This document shows positions 45,708-54,714 of a DNA stretch of 64,000 nucleotides, piece after piece. The stretch is from NCBI GenBank assembly GCA_934218695.1, contig CAKQDA010000001.1, forward strand, positions 1-64,000. The letters run 5' to 3'. This DNA is from an uncultured Succinivibrio sp. (lineage in GTDB: Bacteria > Pseudomonadota > Gammaproteobacteria > Enterobacterales > Succinivibrionaceae). The notes under the pieces are model-generated. The model worked only from the letters and a program-made list of their open reading frames with translations. It ran no database searches and was not told the DNA's origin. The position numbers were made by a program, and so were the translations under genes. Each line of letters starts with the position of its first letter. Positions within the stretch are counted from its first letter, which is position 1.

Positions 45708-47309
45708 ATGCAAGAACAAGCTCTAGCTCATCCAACTTTATTATTCGATATGCTGTGGGTATTAGATCCTACTGCATGGTTAGGTCTATTAACCTTAACA
45801 GCAATTCAGATTGTTTTAGGTATTGATAACTTATTATTCATTGCTATTCTGTCAGCAAGACTTCCTGCGAGACAAGGTAAGACAGCTCGCTACATTGGTT
45901 TAGGTGGTGCTTTAATCATCAGAATTATCTTGATGATCTTCGCCGCTTACGTAATGGCAATGTCAGAGCCATTGTTCACTGTCTTAAACTTTGAAGTTTC
46001 AGTTCGAGACTTAATGATGTTCTTAGGTGGTGCTTTCTTGATATACAAAGCAACAGAAGAACTTCATTCCAAGTTGGAAGATCAGAGTGGTGATGAATCA
46101 GTATCAGTTACTAAATCAGCTGGACACTCATTTGTCATTGTAGCAACCCAGATCATGATCCTGGATGTGCTCTTCTCAGGAGATTCCATCATCACAGCTG
46201 TCGGTATGACCAATCATGTCTACATTATGATCATAGCTGTAACTATAGCTATGGCTTTACTGATGTGGGCCTCTGGATTCATTGCAGTCTTTGTTTCAAA
46301 GCATCCAACAGTGGTTATCCTGTGTTTAGGCTTCCTGCTCTTAATCGGCTTTAGCCTTATTATGGAATCATTCCATATTGAAGTACCAAAGGGATACTTA
46401 TACTCTGCAATTGGCTTCTCATTGTTAATCGAGATCTTCAATCAAGCATCACGCAAGACTGTTTTAAACTTGAAACACTCTAACAATATGCAGGCCCGTC
46501 AGGTTGCAGCTCATCTTGTCTTAAGACTTTTAGGATCAAAAGACGATAACGTGCATTCAATACAGGAAGCCATTGTTTCAAGACCTAGCGCCTACGTCTT
46601 TAACAAGCAGGAAAAAGAGATGGTCTCAAGAGTTCTTGAAATGTCATCTCTTCCTGTAAAGGCTGTAATGACCGCAAGAACCGATCTGCAGACAATCAAG
46701 GTGGACGGTTCAAAGGAATATATCCTGAACAAGGCTCTGTCATGTTCAAAATCCCTACTGATTGCCTACAGAACAGGACATAAGGATCAGCCTTTGGGCT
46801 TTGTCTCAAGAGCAGATGTCTTAGGACTGTTTGTAGAAGACAAGGTGGATGTTGCTCACATGGAAAAGATAGTTCAGGAACCTTTATATCTTCCGCAGAC
46901 TATCAACATTCTTAGTGCCTTAGAGCAGTTCAGACAGTCAAAGAAGTATTTTGGTTTTGTCTTTGACGAGTTCGGAGGATTTGAAGGTATCGTTACCGTC
47001 CATGATGTGGTCGAGGAGATCACAGGCGAGATGCCTGAAAAGAGTGAAACTCCAGAGATTGTACGTTTTGGCAAGGATGGAAAATCATTCAGAGTTGACG
47101 GTGATGCAATTCTGCCTGATGTAGCAAGAATAACAGGTCTTGAGCTGCCTCCATCTGAGCATTATCAGACGATAGCAGGCTATGTTTTAGACAGACTGCA
47201 GAGAGTGCCAAAGCAGGGCGAATCACTTGATGTTGGCGACTGGAAAATTGAAGTTTTCAGTGCTGATGCAACTGCAATCAATGTCCTGAAACTCTATAGG
47301 ATAAAGTAG
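45708..47309 (+). CDS. TerC-family membrane protein with CBS and CorC/HlyC domains (YoaE/YegH-like)
   Basis: 533 aa. A TerC domain with seven membrane helices covers about residues 1-240 (TAIQIVLGIDNLLFIAILSA, VATQIMILDVLFSGDSIITA, both with the acidic residues typical of TerC). Two CBS domains at about 310-435 and a CorC_HlyC domain at 450-530 (FRVDGDAILPDVARITGLEL) follow. This is the architecture of E. coli YoaE and YegH. TerC proteins are linked to metal, especially manganese, export at secretion sites; the role of this subgroup is uncertain. AGGAG lies 10 bases before the ATG. Confidence 0.9.
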   Translation: MQEQALAHPTLLFDMLWVLDPTAWLGLLTLTAIQIVLGIDNLLFIAILSARLPARQGKTARYIGLGGALIIRIILMIFAAYVMAMSEPLFTVLNFEVSVRDLMMFLGGAFLIYKATEELHSKLEDQSGDESVSVTKSAGHSFVIVATQIMILDVLFSGDSIITAVGMTNHVYIMIIAVTIAMALLMWASGFIAVFVSKHPTVVILCLGFLLLIGFSLIMESFHIEVPKGYLYSAIGFSLLIEIFNQASRKTVLNLKHSNNMQARQVAAHLVLRLLGSKDDNVHSIQEAIVSRPSAYVFNKQEKEMVSRVLEMSSLPVKAVMTARTDLQTIKVDGSKEYILNKALSCSKSLLIAYRTGHKDQPLGFVSRADVLGLFVEDKVDVAHMEKIVQEPLYLPQTINILSALEQFRQSKKYFGFVFDEFGGFEGIVTVHDVVEEITGEMPEKSETPEIVRFGKDGKSFRVDGDAILPDVARITGLELPPSEHYQTIAGYVLDRLQRVPKQGESLDVGDWKIEVFSADATAINVLKLYRIK

Positions 47310-47317
47310 GAAAAAAC

Positions 47318-47346
47318 TTGATTTTTAACCTTACTTTTGCTATAAA
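47318..47346 (+). promoter_or_regulatory. sigma-70 promoter of the rimP-nusA-infB operon
   Basis: TTGATT (47318-47323), a 17-base spacer, TATAAA (47341-47346). The start would fall near 47352, at the first base of a hairpin. Confidence 0.7.
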
Positions 47347-47351
47347 TAGGG

Positions 47352-47399
47352 GGCTTGAAGCTGACAGTGTTTCAAGCCTGTTCAAGTGTGAGCTTGAAC
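47352..47399 (+). promoter_or_regulatory. structured leader with two alternative hairpins, rimP operon
   Basis: Four complementary segments follow the promoter: GGCTTGAA (47352-47359), TTCAAGCC (47371-47378), GTTCAAG (47380-47386), CTTGAAC (47393-47399). Segments 1-2 and 3-4 form perfect hairpins, but 1 can also pair with 3, and 2 with 4. With the terminator at 47452-47481 this resembles an attenuation leader. Confidence 0.5.
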
Positions 47400-47451
47400 C
47401 TTCAGTAAATCTTTTTAAGATCACTAATAGATATAGTGGAACTTCATAAAG

Positions 47452-47481
47452 AAAGGGACCCTAGTTTGCGGTCCTTTTTTT
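47452..47481 (+). terminator. terminator inside the rimP leader
   Basis: GGACC pairs with GGTCC (extended by A-T pairs with one bulge), followed by seven T. It sits 30 bases before rimP and about 100 bases after the predicted start, so it can only act on transcripts entering from the TerC gene or on the leader itself. Confidence 0.75.
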
Positions 47482-47510
47482 GTGTTTGAAATTAAATAAT
47501 TGAGGTACTA

Positions 47511-48011
47511 ATGGCAGGAACCATTGAAGAGAAAGTGGCAGAGCTTGTAACTCCTCTTGTGGAGTCTATGGATCTTACAGTCTGGGGGATCAGATTCCGC
47601 GGCGGCAATGATCATGCAATGCTGCAGGTGTTTGTTGATTCTGAGCAGGGGGTAAGTGCAGACAAGTGCGGTGAGTTAATGGATGTGTTATCTCCAGCGC
47701 TGGATGCAGCCGATCTTATTGCTCCTAAATATACACTTGAGGTATCTTCACCTGGTCTTGACAGAATTTTGTTTACACTTGAACAGGCAAAGTCCTATAC
47801 AGGTAAGACTGTAAAGGCTGAACTTAGAATTCCAACTCAGGGAAGACACAAGCTGCAGGGTGCTTTAGAAGAAGTATCAGATGACGGCATGCTGAAGATT
47901 AACGATAAGATCTCTGGTCTTATTGAAGTTGCATTTTCAAACATATCTACAGCACGTGTTGTACCAGAGTTTCCAACCAACAACAAAAAAGCTCCTAAAA
48001 GCGGATCATAG
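47511..48011 (+). CDS. rimP: ribosome maturation factor RimP
   Basis: A 166-aa 30S maturation factor. VTPLVESMDLTVWGIRFRGG near residue 13, LQVFVDSEQGVSADKCGEL, and the hallmark YTLEVSSPGLDRILFT near 75-90, then the Sm-like C domain. It is the first gene of rimP-nusA-infB-rbfA. GAGG lies 7 bases before the ATG. The initiator tRNA gene that precedes rimP in E. coli is absent; a structured leader takes its place. Confidence 0.94.
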   Translation: MAGTIEEKVAELVTPLVESMDLTVWGIRFRGGNDHAMLQVFVDSEQGVSADKCGELMDVLSPALDAADLIAPKYTLEVSSPGLDRILFTLEQAKSYTGKTVKAELRIPTQGRHKLQGALEEVSDDGMLKINDKISGLIEVAFSNISTARVVPEFPTNNKKAPKSGS

Positions 48012-48029
48012 AGAGGTCTTAAATTAAAA

Positions 48030-49517
48030 ATGGGTAAAGAGATCATTGCCATAGCAGAAGCACTATCAAACGAGCGTGCTATTCCTAGAGATAAGATTTT
48101 TGAAGCTTTAGAGACTGCATTAGCAACTGCAACCAAGAAAAAATATCCTGTTGATATTTCTGTTCGTGTTGTAATTGACAGAAAAGACGGCTCATATGAC
48201 ACTTTCCGCCGCTGGGAAGTTGTTGATACAGACGGTCCACTAGAGAAGCCTGCACAGGAAATTTCACTTGCAGCAGCAGCTGTTGACCACCCTGGTATCA
48301 AGGCAGGCGATATTGTCGAAGAGCAGATCCCATCTGTTGAGTTTGACCGTATCACCATTCAGACAGCAAAGCAGGTTCTGTCTCAGAAGGTTAAGGATGC
48401 TGAGCGTGAGCAGGTTGTAGCCGAGCAGCGTGACAGAGTGGGGCATGTTGTAAACGCAACCGTTAAAAAGCAGACTCATGACATCATGGTGCTTGATCTT
48501 GGAAACAATGCCGAAGCTGTTTTAAAGCGTGAGCAGATCATTCCTCATGAGACCTACGGACGTGGTGACAGAGTCAAGGTTTTATTACAGGAAATCCGCA
48601 CTGAAGCAAATCGCGGTCCTCAGATCATCTGCTCAAGAACTTCACCAGAGTTTTTAAAGGAACTGTTCAGAATTGAAGTTCCTGAGATTGGTGAGGACGT
48701 AATCGAGATCATGGGAGTAGCCCGTGATCCTGGTTCACGCGCAAAGATTGCTGTCAGATCAAAGGACAGAAGAATTGACCCTCGCGGTGCCTGCATCGGT
48801 ATGCGCGGTGCCCGTGTAATGGCAGTTTCAAATGAGCTGTCAGGCGAAAAGATTGATGTTGTTCTGTATGATGAGAATCTGGCTCAGTACGTTACAAATG
48901 CAATGGAACCTGCTGAAGTGTCACGTATTATCATCAACGAGGATGATCACTCCATCCTGATTGCTGTAGCAGAAGAAAACCTTGCTCTTGCAATCGGCAG
49001 AAACGGTCAGAATGTACGTCTGGCTTCACAGCTTATCGGCTGGGATCTGAAGGTAATGACTGAGAAGGAACTTGAGTCTAACATTCAGCAGGAAGTCGGT
49101 AAGGTTGTAAAACTTTTCGAGGATTCTTTAAATGTTGATGAGGAATTTGCAACTGCTCTGTCAGATGCAGGTTTCACCACATTGGAAGAAGTTGCATATG
49201 TTGAACCTGAAGAGCTTTTGGCTATTGACGGTATGGATGAGGAAACTGCCTCTCAGTTACAGGAAGTGGCAAGACAGGTTGTAGAAAGCAAAGAAAACGC
49301 AGAAACAGCTGAAGCTATCAAACAGCTTACATCACTTGACGGTATTGATAAGGAGCTTGCTTCTAAGCTTGCAGCTCACGGTATCAAGTCAGGCGAGGAT
49401 CTGGCTGATCAGGCAACCGATGATCTGACTGACATTGAAGGCCTTGATGAGAAGAAAGCCGGTGAAATCATTATGGCAGCTCGTAATGAGTACTGGTTTA
49501 AAGAAGAGAATAAATAA
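48030..49517 (+). CDS. nusA: transcription termination/antitermination factor NusA
   Basis: 495 aa, the E. coli length. The N-domain binds RNA polymerase (GKEIIAIAEALSNERAIPRD at the start). S1 domain near 135-200; two KH domains (GSRAKIAVRSKDRRIDPRGA, then CIGMRGARVMAVSNEL; and LALAIGRNGQNVRLASQL) near 235-345. Two acidic helix-hairpin-helix repeats at the C-terminus (LLAIDGMDEETASQLQE, LTDIEGLDEKKAGEI), present in gammaproteobacteria, bind the polymerase alpha subunit in E. coli. Confidence 0.97.
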   Translation: MGKEIIAIAEALSNERAIPRDKIFEALETALATATKKKYPVDISVRVVIDRKDGSYDTFRRWEVVDTDGPLEKPAQEISLAAAAVDHPGIKAGDIVEEQIPSVEFDRITIQTAKQVLSQKVKDAEREQVVAEQRDRVGHVVNATVKKQTHDIMVLDLGNNAEAVLKREQIIPHETYGRGDRVKVLLQEIRTEANRGPQIICSRTSPEFLKELFRIEVPEIGEDVIEIMGVARDPGSRAKIAVRSKDRRIDPRGACIGMRGARVMAVSNELSGEKIDVVLYDENLAQYVTNAMEPAEVSRIIINEDDHSILIAVAEENLALAIGRNGQNVRLASQLIGWDLKVMTEKELESNIQQEVGKVVKLFEDSLNVDEEFATALSDAGFTTLEEVAYVEPEELLAIDGMDEETASQLQEVARQVVESKENAETAEAIKQLTSLDGIDKELASKLAAHGIKSGEDLADQATDDLTDIEGLDEKKAGEIIMAARNEYWFKEENK

Positions 49518-49532
49518 TACAGGAAGACTTGA

Positions 49533-52061
49533 ATGATGAATGAAGAAAATCAGGGCAATGCACCAAAGCGTATGTCTTTAAAGAAGAAGTCTTCTGGTAC
49601 CATGACTCTGCAGAATGCAGGCGGTGCCAAGAAAGTTCAGGTTGAAGTTCGTAAAAAGAAATTTAACTTCGACCCTAAAGAGCGTAAGGCTCAGTTAGAG
49701 CAGGAAGCTATTGCCAAGCAGAAGGCTGAAGAGGAAGCTAAAAAAGCAGAAGAAGCAAGAAAGGCAGAAGAGGCTAAAAAGGCAGAAGAAGCTAAAAAAG
49801 CTGCAGCTGCAAAAGCCGAAGCTGACAGAAAAGCTAAGGAAGCAGCTAAGACTTCAGCTGTAAAGGCTCAGCCTAAGCCAGTTTCTGCACCTCATAAGGA
49901 AAAGCATGAGGACAAGGCAACTGAAGAGTTACGCAAAGCTCAGGAAGAACAGCAGAAGCGCAAGTCTGAAGAAGAGTCAAAGAGACTTGCTGAGCAGGCA
50001 AGAAAGCTAGCTGAAGAAAATGAGGCTCGCTGGGCTGCAGAAGAGGAAGCCCGTTCTCACGAGAATGACGATGATGATTCAACAACTTCACAGTATGTTC
50101 GTGAAGCTGAAGCCCGTCAGGAACGCGAGGCAGAGAACAGAGGCCGCCACCGTGACAGATCCGGTGACAGACGTTCTTCAAAGCGTTTTGAGGAAAACGA
50201 ACAGAATACCAGCAACCGTCGCCAGAAGGGCGGTAAAGGCGGTAAGAGCGTAAAGGGTGCTGCCAAATTAAATCAGCAGCAACACGGCTTTAACCGTCCT
50301 GCAGTTCCTGTAAACCGTGATGTTGAAATCGGTGAGACCATCACTGTTGCTGAACTTGCAGCCAAGATGGCTGTCAAGGCAACTGAAGTTATCAAGACCT
50401 TAATGAAATTAGGTGAAATGGTAACCATCAACCAGGTTCTTGATCAGGCTACAGCTCAGTTAGTTGCTGAGGAAATGGGCCACAAGGTAATTCTGCGCAA
50501 GGAGAATGAACTTGAGGATGAGCTCTTAAACGGCAACAAGGATTCAAAAGCAGAGGCTACTCCTCGTGCCCCTGTTGTTACCATCATGGGTCACGTTGAC
50601 CATGGTAAGACCTCACTGCTTGACTATATCAGAAAGTCAAAGGTTGCTGTAGGCGAAGCCGGTGGTATTACCCAGCGTATCGGTGCTTATCATGTACAGA
50701 CACGTAATGACGGTATTACCTTCCTGGATACCCCAGGTCACGCCGCATTCACCGCAATGCGTGCCCGTGGTGCCCAGTGTACTGATATTGTGGTTCTGGT
50801 TGTGGCAGCTGATGACGGTGTTATGCCTCAGACTTTAGAAGCTATTCAGCATGCTCAGGCCGCCAAGGTTCCTATGATTGTTGCTATCAACAAGATGGAT
50901 AAGCCTGGTGCTGAACCTCAGAGAGTTATCAATGAGTTAATGCAGCACGGTGTTATCCCTGAGTCAATGGGTGGTGAAAACCAGTTCGTTGAAGTTTCAG
51001 CTAAGACCGGTATGGGCGTAGATGATCTGTTAGAGGCTATTACTCTGCAGGCTGAAGTACTTGAGTTAAAGGCTGTTCATGATGGTATGGCTGAAGGCGT
51101 AACCATTGAGTCTCGTCTTGATAAAGGTCGTGGTCCTGTAGCAACAGTTCTTGTGCGTTCTGGTACCTTAAAGAAGGGAGACATTATCCTTTGCGGTCTG
51201 CAGTACGGTCGTGTTCGTTCAATGAGAAACGAAAACGGCAAGGAAGTAACCGAGGCTGGTCCTTCAATCCCTGTTGAGGTATTCGGTCTGTCAGGTGTTC
51301 CTGCAGCAGGTGACGAGGTTACCGTTGTAGCTGATGAAAGAAAGGCTCGTGAAGTTGCTTTATTCCGTCAGGGTAAATACCGTGAGTTAAAGATTGCAAA
51401 ACAGAAGAGTGCACAGTTGGCCTCTATGTTCAAGGAGAGCAATGCTTCAGAGCTCAAGGTTGTTCTAAAGGCTGATACTCAGGGTTCTGTTGAAGCTATT
51501 TCTGATGCTCTGCTAAAACTTGGTAACGAAGAAGTACAGGTTAAGATTATCGGCTCAGGTGTTGGTGGTATTACCGCAAACGACGCAACCTTAGCTGCTG
51601 CTGATGGTGCTGTTGTAATCGGCTTTAACGTTCGTGCCGATGGTCCTGCCCGTCAGGTAATCGACTCAGAGTCAGTGGATCTGCACTACTACAGCGTTAT
51701 TTATGATCTGATTGATGATGTTAAGAAGGCTATGTCAGGTCTCCTCAAGAAAGAGATCAGAGAAAACTTCATCGGTTATGCTGAAGTTCGTGAAATCTTC
51801 CGTCATCCTAAGTATGGTGCAATTGCCGGCTGTATGGTTGTTGAAGGCGTCGTAAAACGTTCAGCTCCTATTCGTGTGCTGCGTGACAATACCGTTATCT
51901 TCGAAGGTGAACTTGACTCATTGCGCCGTTTCAAGGATGACGTATCTGAAGTTAAGCAGAATAACGAGTGCGGTATCTGTGTTAAGAACTACCAGGATGT
52001 TCGTGTAGGCGACCGTATCGAGTGCTTCGAGAAGGTCGAAGTTGCACGTACTCTTGATTAA
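49533..52061 (+). CDS. infB: translation initiation factor IF-2
   Basis: 842 aa. The Lys/Glu/Ala-rich N-terminus is long and helical, with repeated [12 protein letters not shown] units (residues about 50-170). Then comes an IF2_N domain ([20 protein letters not shown] near 265). The G domain shows [15 protein letters not shown] near 352, [16 protein letters not shown] near 400 and [10 protein letters not shown] near 455. Domains II-IV end [18 protein letters not shown]. It brings fMet-tRNA to the 30S subunit. An ATG one codon later is an equally possible start. Confidence 0.97.
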   Translation: MMNEENQGNAPKRMSLKKKSSGTMTLQNAGGAKKVQVEVRKKKFNFDPKERKAQLEQEAIAKQKAEEEAKKAEEARKAEEAKKAEEAKKAAAAKAEADRKAKEAAKTSAVKAQPKPVSAPHKEKHEDKATEELRKAQEEQQKRKSEEESKRLAEQARKLAEENEARWAAEEEARSHENDDDDSTTSQYVREAEARQEREAENRGRHRDRSGDRRSSKRFEENEQNTSNRRQKGGKGGKSVKGAAKLNQQQHGFNRPAVPVNRDVEIGETITVAELAAKMAVKATEVIKTLMKLGEMVTINQVLDQATAQLVAEEMGHKVILRKENELEDELLNGNKDSKAEATPRAPVVTIMGHVDHGKTSLLDYIRKSKVAVGEAGGITQRIGAYHVQTRNDGITFLDTPGHAAFTAMRARGAQCTDIVVLVVAADDGVMPQTLEAIQHAQAAKVPMIVAINKMDKPGAEPQRVINELMQHGVIPESMGGENQFVEVSAKTGMGVDDLLEAITLQAEVLELKAVHDGMAEGVTIESRLDKGRGPVATVLVRSGTLKKGDIILCGLQYGRVRSMRNENGKEVTEAGPSIPVEVFGLSGVPAAGDEVTVVADERKAREVALFRQGKYRELKIAKQKSAQLASMFKESNASELKVVLKADTQGSVEAISDALLKLGNEEVQVKIIGSGVGGITANDATLAAADGAVVIGFNVRADGPARQVIDSESVDLHYYSVIYDLIDDVKKAMSGLLKKEIRENFIGYAEVREIFRHPKYGAIAGCMVVEGVVKRSAPIRVLRDNTVIFEGELDSLRRFKDDVSEVKQNNECGICVKNYQDVRVGDRIECFEKVEVARTLD

Positions 52062-52069
52062 AGGAAAAT

Positions 52070-52426
52070 ATGCCAAGAAGTTACGGTAGAAATGAAAGAG
52101 TGGCAGCAGCTGTAAGACGTGAGCTTGCAGATGTGCTGCAAAATGAGCTTCATGATCCGCGTGTGAAGAATGCAACTATCACAGAAGTTGATGTTTCACC
52201 GGATCTTAGAAATGCTCGTGTTTATATTTCTTTTTTAACAGATAAAAAAGAAGAGATAGATGCGGCTATGAAAGGTTTAAAGAGCGCAAAAGGCTTTTTG
52301 CGTTCACAGCTTGCATCAAGACTGAATCTTCGTTATATGCCTGATCTTGATCTGCGTTATGATTCACTGCTCACAGAGTCAATGAAACTAGACGCTCTGA
52401 TTGCAAAAGGTCTAAACAAGAATTAG
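52070..52426 (+). CDS. rbfA: ribosome-binding factor A
   Basis: A 118-aa KH-type cold-shock protein for 30S maturation. RNERVAAAVRRELADVLQNE, then DPRVKNATITEVDVSPDLRN near 30-50, and SQLASRLNLRYMPDLDLRYD near 80-100, all family hallmarks. It follows infB by 8 bases; truB and rpsO, which usually come next, are absent because a terminator and a pseudogene follow. Confidence 0.95.
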   Translation: MPRSYGRNERVAAAVRRELADVLQNELHDPRVKNATITEVDVSPDLRNARVYISFLTDKKEEIDAAMKGLKSAKGFLRSQLASRLNLRYMPDLDLRYDSLLTESMKLDALIAKGLNKN

Positions 52427-52445
52427 TCCTAAATCTTAAATAGAG

Positions 52446-52481
52446 GTACCCTGAATTGTAAAAAATTCGGGGTATTTTTTT
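52446..52481 (+). terminator. terminator of the rimP-nusA-infB-rbfA operon
   Basis: TACCCTGAATT pairs with AATTCGGGGTA with one T-G pair around GTAAAA, followed by a run of seven T. Confidence 0.85.
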
Positions 52482-52690
52482 GTCCGTAAAATCAGTAAAA
52501 ATCAATAGATAAAGTGAAAATGGAAGACTTTGTCTGAAAGACGTTTGAGATGGTCAGTTTTAAGTGAAATATAGGCAAAAGCCGTCAATAAATCAGTCAG
52601 AAGCTCATTTTACTCACAATTTGCCTTAAATAGAATAAAACCATATAAAGAGCCTATATAATCTAAGGATATGGTCAAGAGATAACAGTC

Positions 52691-53596
52691 ATGAAAATAA
52701 TCAGCATCAGCAGTTCAGGTTCATTTGATGATTTTACAAATGACAATTTTATCTATATTGATAAAACTGAAATTATCTATAATCTTTTATAAACTAAGAA
52801 AAGAGTCCTTATCTCCCGTCCACGCAGGTTCGGAAAGACACTTACCTTAGATACTATTGGTACCTTATTTGAAAAGGTGTATAACCATACTTTAGGGGAT
52901 CCTGAATTTATGACAAATTGGATGAGCAAACCTATCCTGTATTCAAACTTACATTTCCGCCTTTTTCAGGTAATTCTCTTACCACCTTCAAAAGTAGTTA
53001 AATCAGAGAATCTCTCTTTTTGCCAGAGATCAGAACTTAGATAAATATGTTGAAAATACAGAACCATCTTCATCAATGGAAAACCTTTTGACTGAACTTG
53101 AAAAGACAGAAAAAAGAATTGTAATTCTGATAGATGATTATGACTGTCAGATGACAGCCAACATCAACAATAAAGAATTGTATGACAGTTATAAAACAGT
53201 CATTCATGACTTTTATGGAGCTATAAAGGATAAGAAAGCCGTCAAATTCATGTTTGTAACCTAAGTTACAAGATTAAAGGATGTATCCATATTCTCGGTA
53301 GGCTCTGATATTAAAGATGTATCCAGTGACAGTGCCTATTCCCAGTTAATCGGTTTTACAAAAGATGGAATTAAAAGTTCTGTATAGATTACTTAAAGCT
53401 TGTAGCATCATATGAGAATAACATCAGTGCAGAAAACGTAACTGAAGCTAAAACAAAACTTAATGAAGCTATAGAACAGATAATGACCTGTGACTACGGT
53501 AATATTCTGCCTAAGAAGAAAGAGCTTTTAAGAATAGATGCAGTATTTAATGCCGAGCCTAAGATAAGAGCCTTTGCTTTGTACACTGCAGTCTGA
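52691..53596 (+). pseudogene. AAA-ATPase-like / DUF1703 gene, multiply disrupted
   Basis: The reading begins MKIISISSSGSFDDF, then NFIYIDKTEIIYNLL, and stops at TAA 52790-52792. It continues in the same frame with KKRVLISRPRRFGKTLTLDT, the conserved AAA-ATPase-like N-terminus with a Walker A. Later pieces lie in other frames (53076-53264 with RIVILIDDYDCQMTAN; 53400-53596 with AIEQIMTCDYGN). Further stops are at 53262-53264 and near 53386. About half of the usual length between the ATPase part and the nuclease-like end is missing. Same family as the fragment at 1-795. Clearly non-functional. Confidence 0.85.
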
Positions 53597-53788
53597 TGTA
53601 TTTTTTTATACTATCTTAGGAAGAGAATAATTAGCGTTTCTGTGTTCAGCACAGTAATCGCAAAACAGTATCTAGTTAGGTTTTGTGAAAACTGATGGAT
53701 CTTTTTTCTGATGGTTTCTCTTACTTTGAAAAAGATCATCGCAGAATGTACAATAAAAGCTTAAACATTATAATTTTAGGAGAGAACC

Positions 53789-54706
53789 GTGGTAGCTTCA
53801 ATGGTACAGCAAAAGCCCATTAAATCAGCTGTAATTGTATCTAAAGTATATAAGCGTCCTGTGTCTGGAGCTATCAGAGATATTGCCTCAAAACTTTCAA
53901 GATTAGGTGTAAAGGTATATCTTGATGCTAATACCTCTGTAGGCTTTAACATTCCTGAAATTGAAAGCATCACCCGCCGTCAGATGAGAGATCTTGACCT
54001 TATCATAGTTGTAGGCGGTGACGGTTCTGTTCTCGGAGCTGCAAGAACCCTTGTAGATCTGAAAGTACCTGTGCTCGGTGTAAACCGCGGTCATCTTGGT
54101 CTTCTGACAGATGTAAATCCTGACAATCTTGAGGACAGTCTTAAAAAGGTGGTAAACGGTTATTACACCTTAGAGGACAGAACCATGATTGATGTTCGGG
54201 TTTCAAGAGACTCTCAGGATGGCGTGGGTGAACTGATAGGTCAGTCTCTTGCAACAAACGAAACCGTCATTCACTCTGGAACCATGGCTCATATGATGGT
54301 CTTTAAAGTAAGTATCGACGGCACCTATATGTACACTCTGCGTGGTGACGGTATTATCGTCAATACACCAACAGGATCAACTGCCTACTCACTGTCAGCT
54401 GGCGGTCCTATCATTGAACCTAATCTTGATGTTTTGTCACTGGTACCTATGTTTCCACAGTCTTTAAACTGCTCTCCCATTATTATTCCCGGTAAATCAG
54501 AGGTCAGAATTGATTTTGAGTGCCCTGATGATATGGCTGAGCTGATTGCCATCAACTGTGACGGACAGGTAACCATGAGAGCTGATACCAAGAGCTCTGT
54601 ACTTATAAGACAGCATCATATTCCTCTGACACTTATTCATCCTCAGGGATATGACTATTACAGCCTGCTCCGCCAGAAACTGGGATGGGCTCAAAGTCTT
54701 GTTTAG
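53789..54706 (+). CDS. nadK: NAD kinase
   Basis: A 305-aa ATP-NAD kinase. GGDGSVLGAAR near residue 70 (the GGDG motif), GVNRGHLGLLTDV, NETVIHSGTMAHM (NE/D motif), and GDGIIVNTPTGSTAYSLSAGG near 190-210. I take the GTG at 53789, six bases after AGGAG; an ATG four codons later is possible. Followed by recN after 8 bases, as in E. coli. Confidence 0.96.
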   Translation: MVASMVQQKPIKSAVIVSKVYKRPVSGAIRDIASKLSRLGVKVYLDANTSVGFNIPEIESITRRQMRDLDLIIVVGGDGSVLGAARTLVDLKVPVLGVNRGHLGLLTDVNPDNLEDSLKKVVNGYYTLEDRTMIDVRVSRDSQDGVGELIGQSLATNETVIHSGTMAHMMVFKVSIDGTYMYTLRGDGIIVNTPTGSTAYSLSAGGPIIEPNLDVLSLVPMFPQSLNCSPIIIPGKSEVRIDFECPDDMAELIAINCDGQVTMRADTKSSVLIRQHHIPLTLIHPQGYDYYSLLRQKLGWAQSLV

Positions 54707-54714
54707 GAGATATT

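Noticed and set aside
47310..47510. Initiator tRNA gene before rimP, as in E. coli
   Set aside because: No cloverleaf or CCA-ended acceptor pairing is present; the hairpins are too short.
54685..54714. N-terminal extension of recN into nadK
   Set aside because: The ATG at 54715 follows AGGAG and matches the family start.
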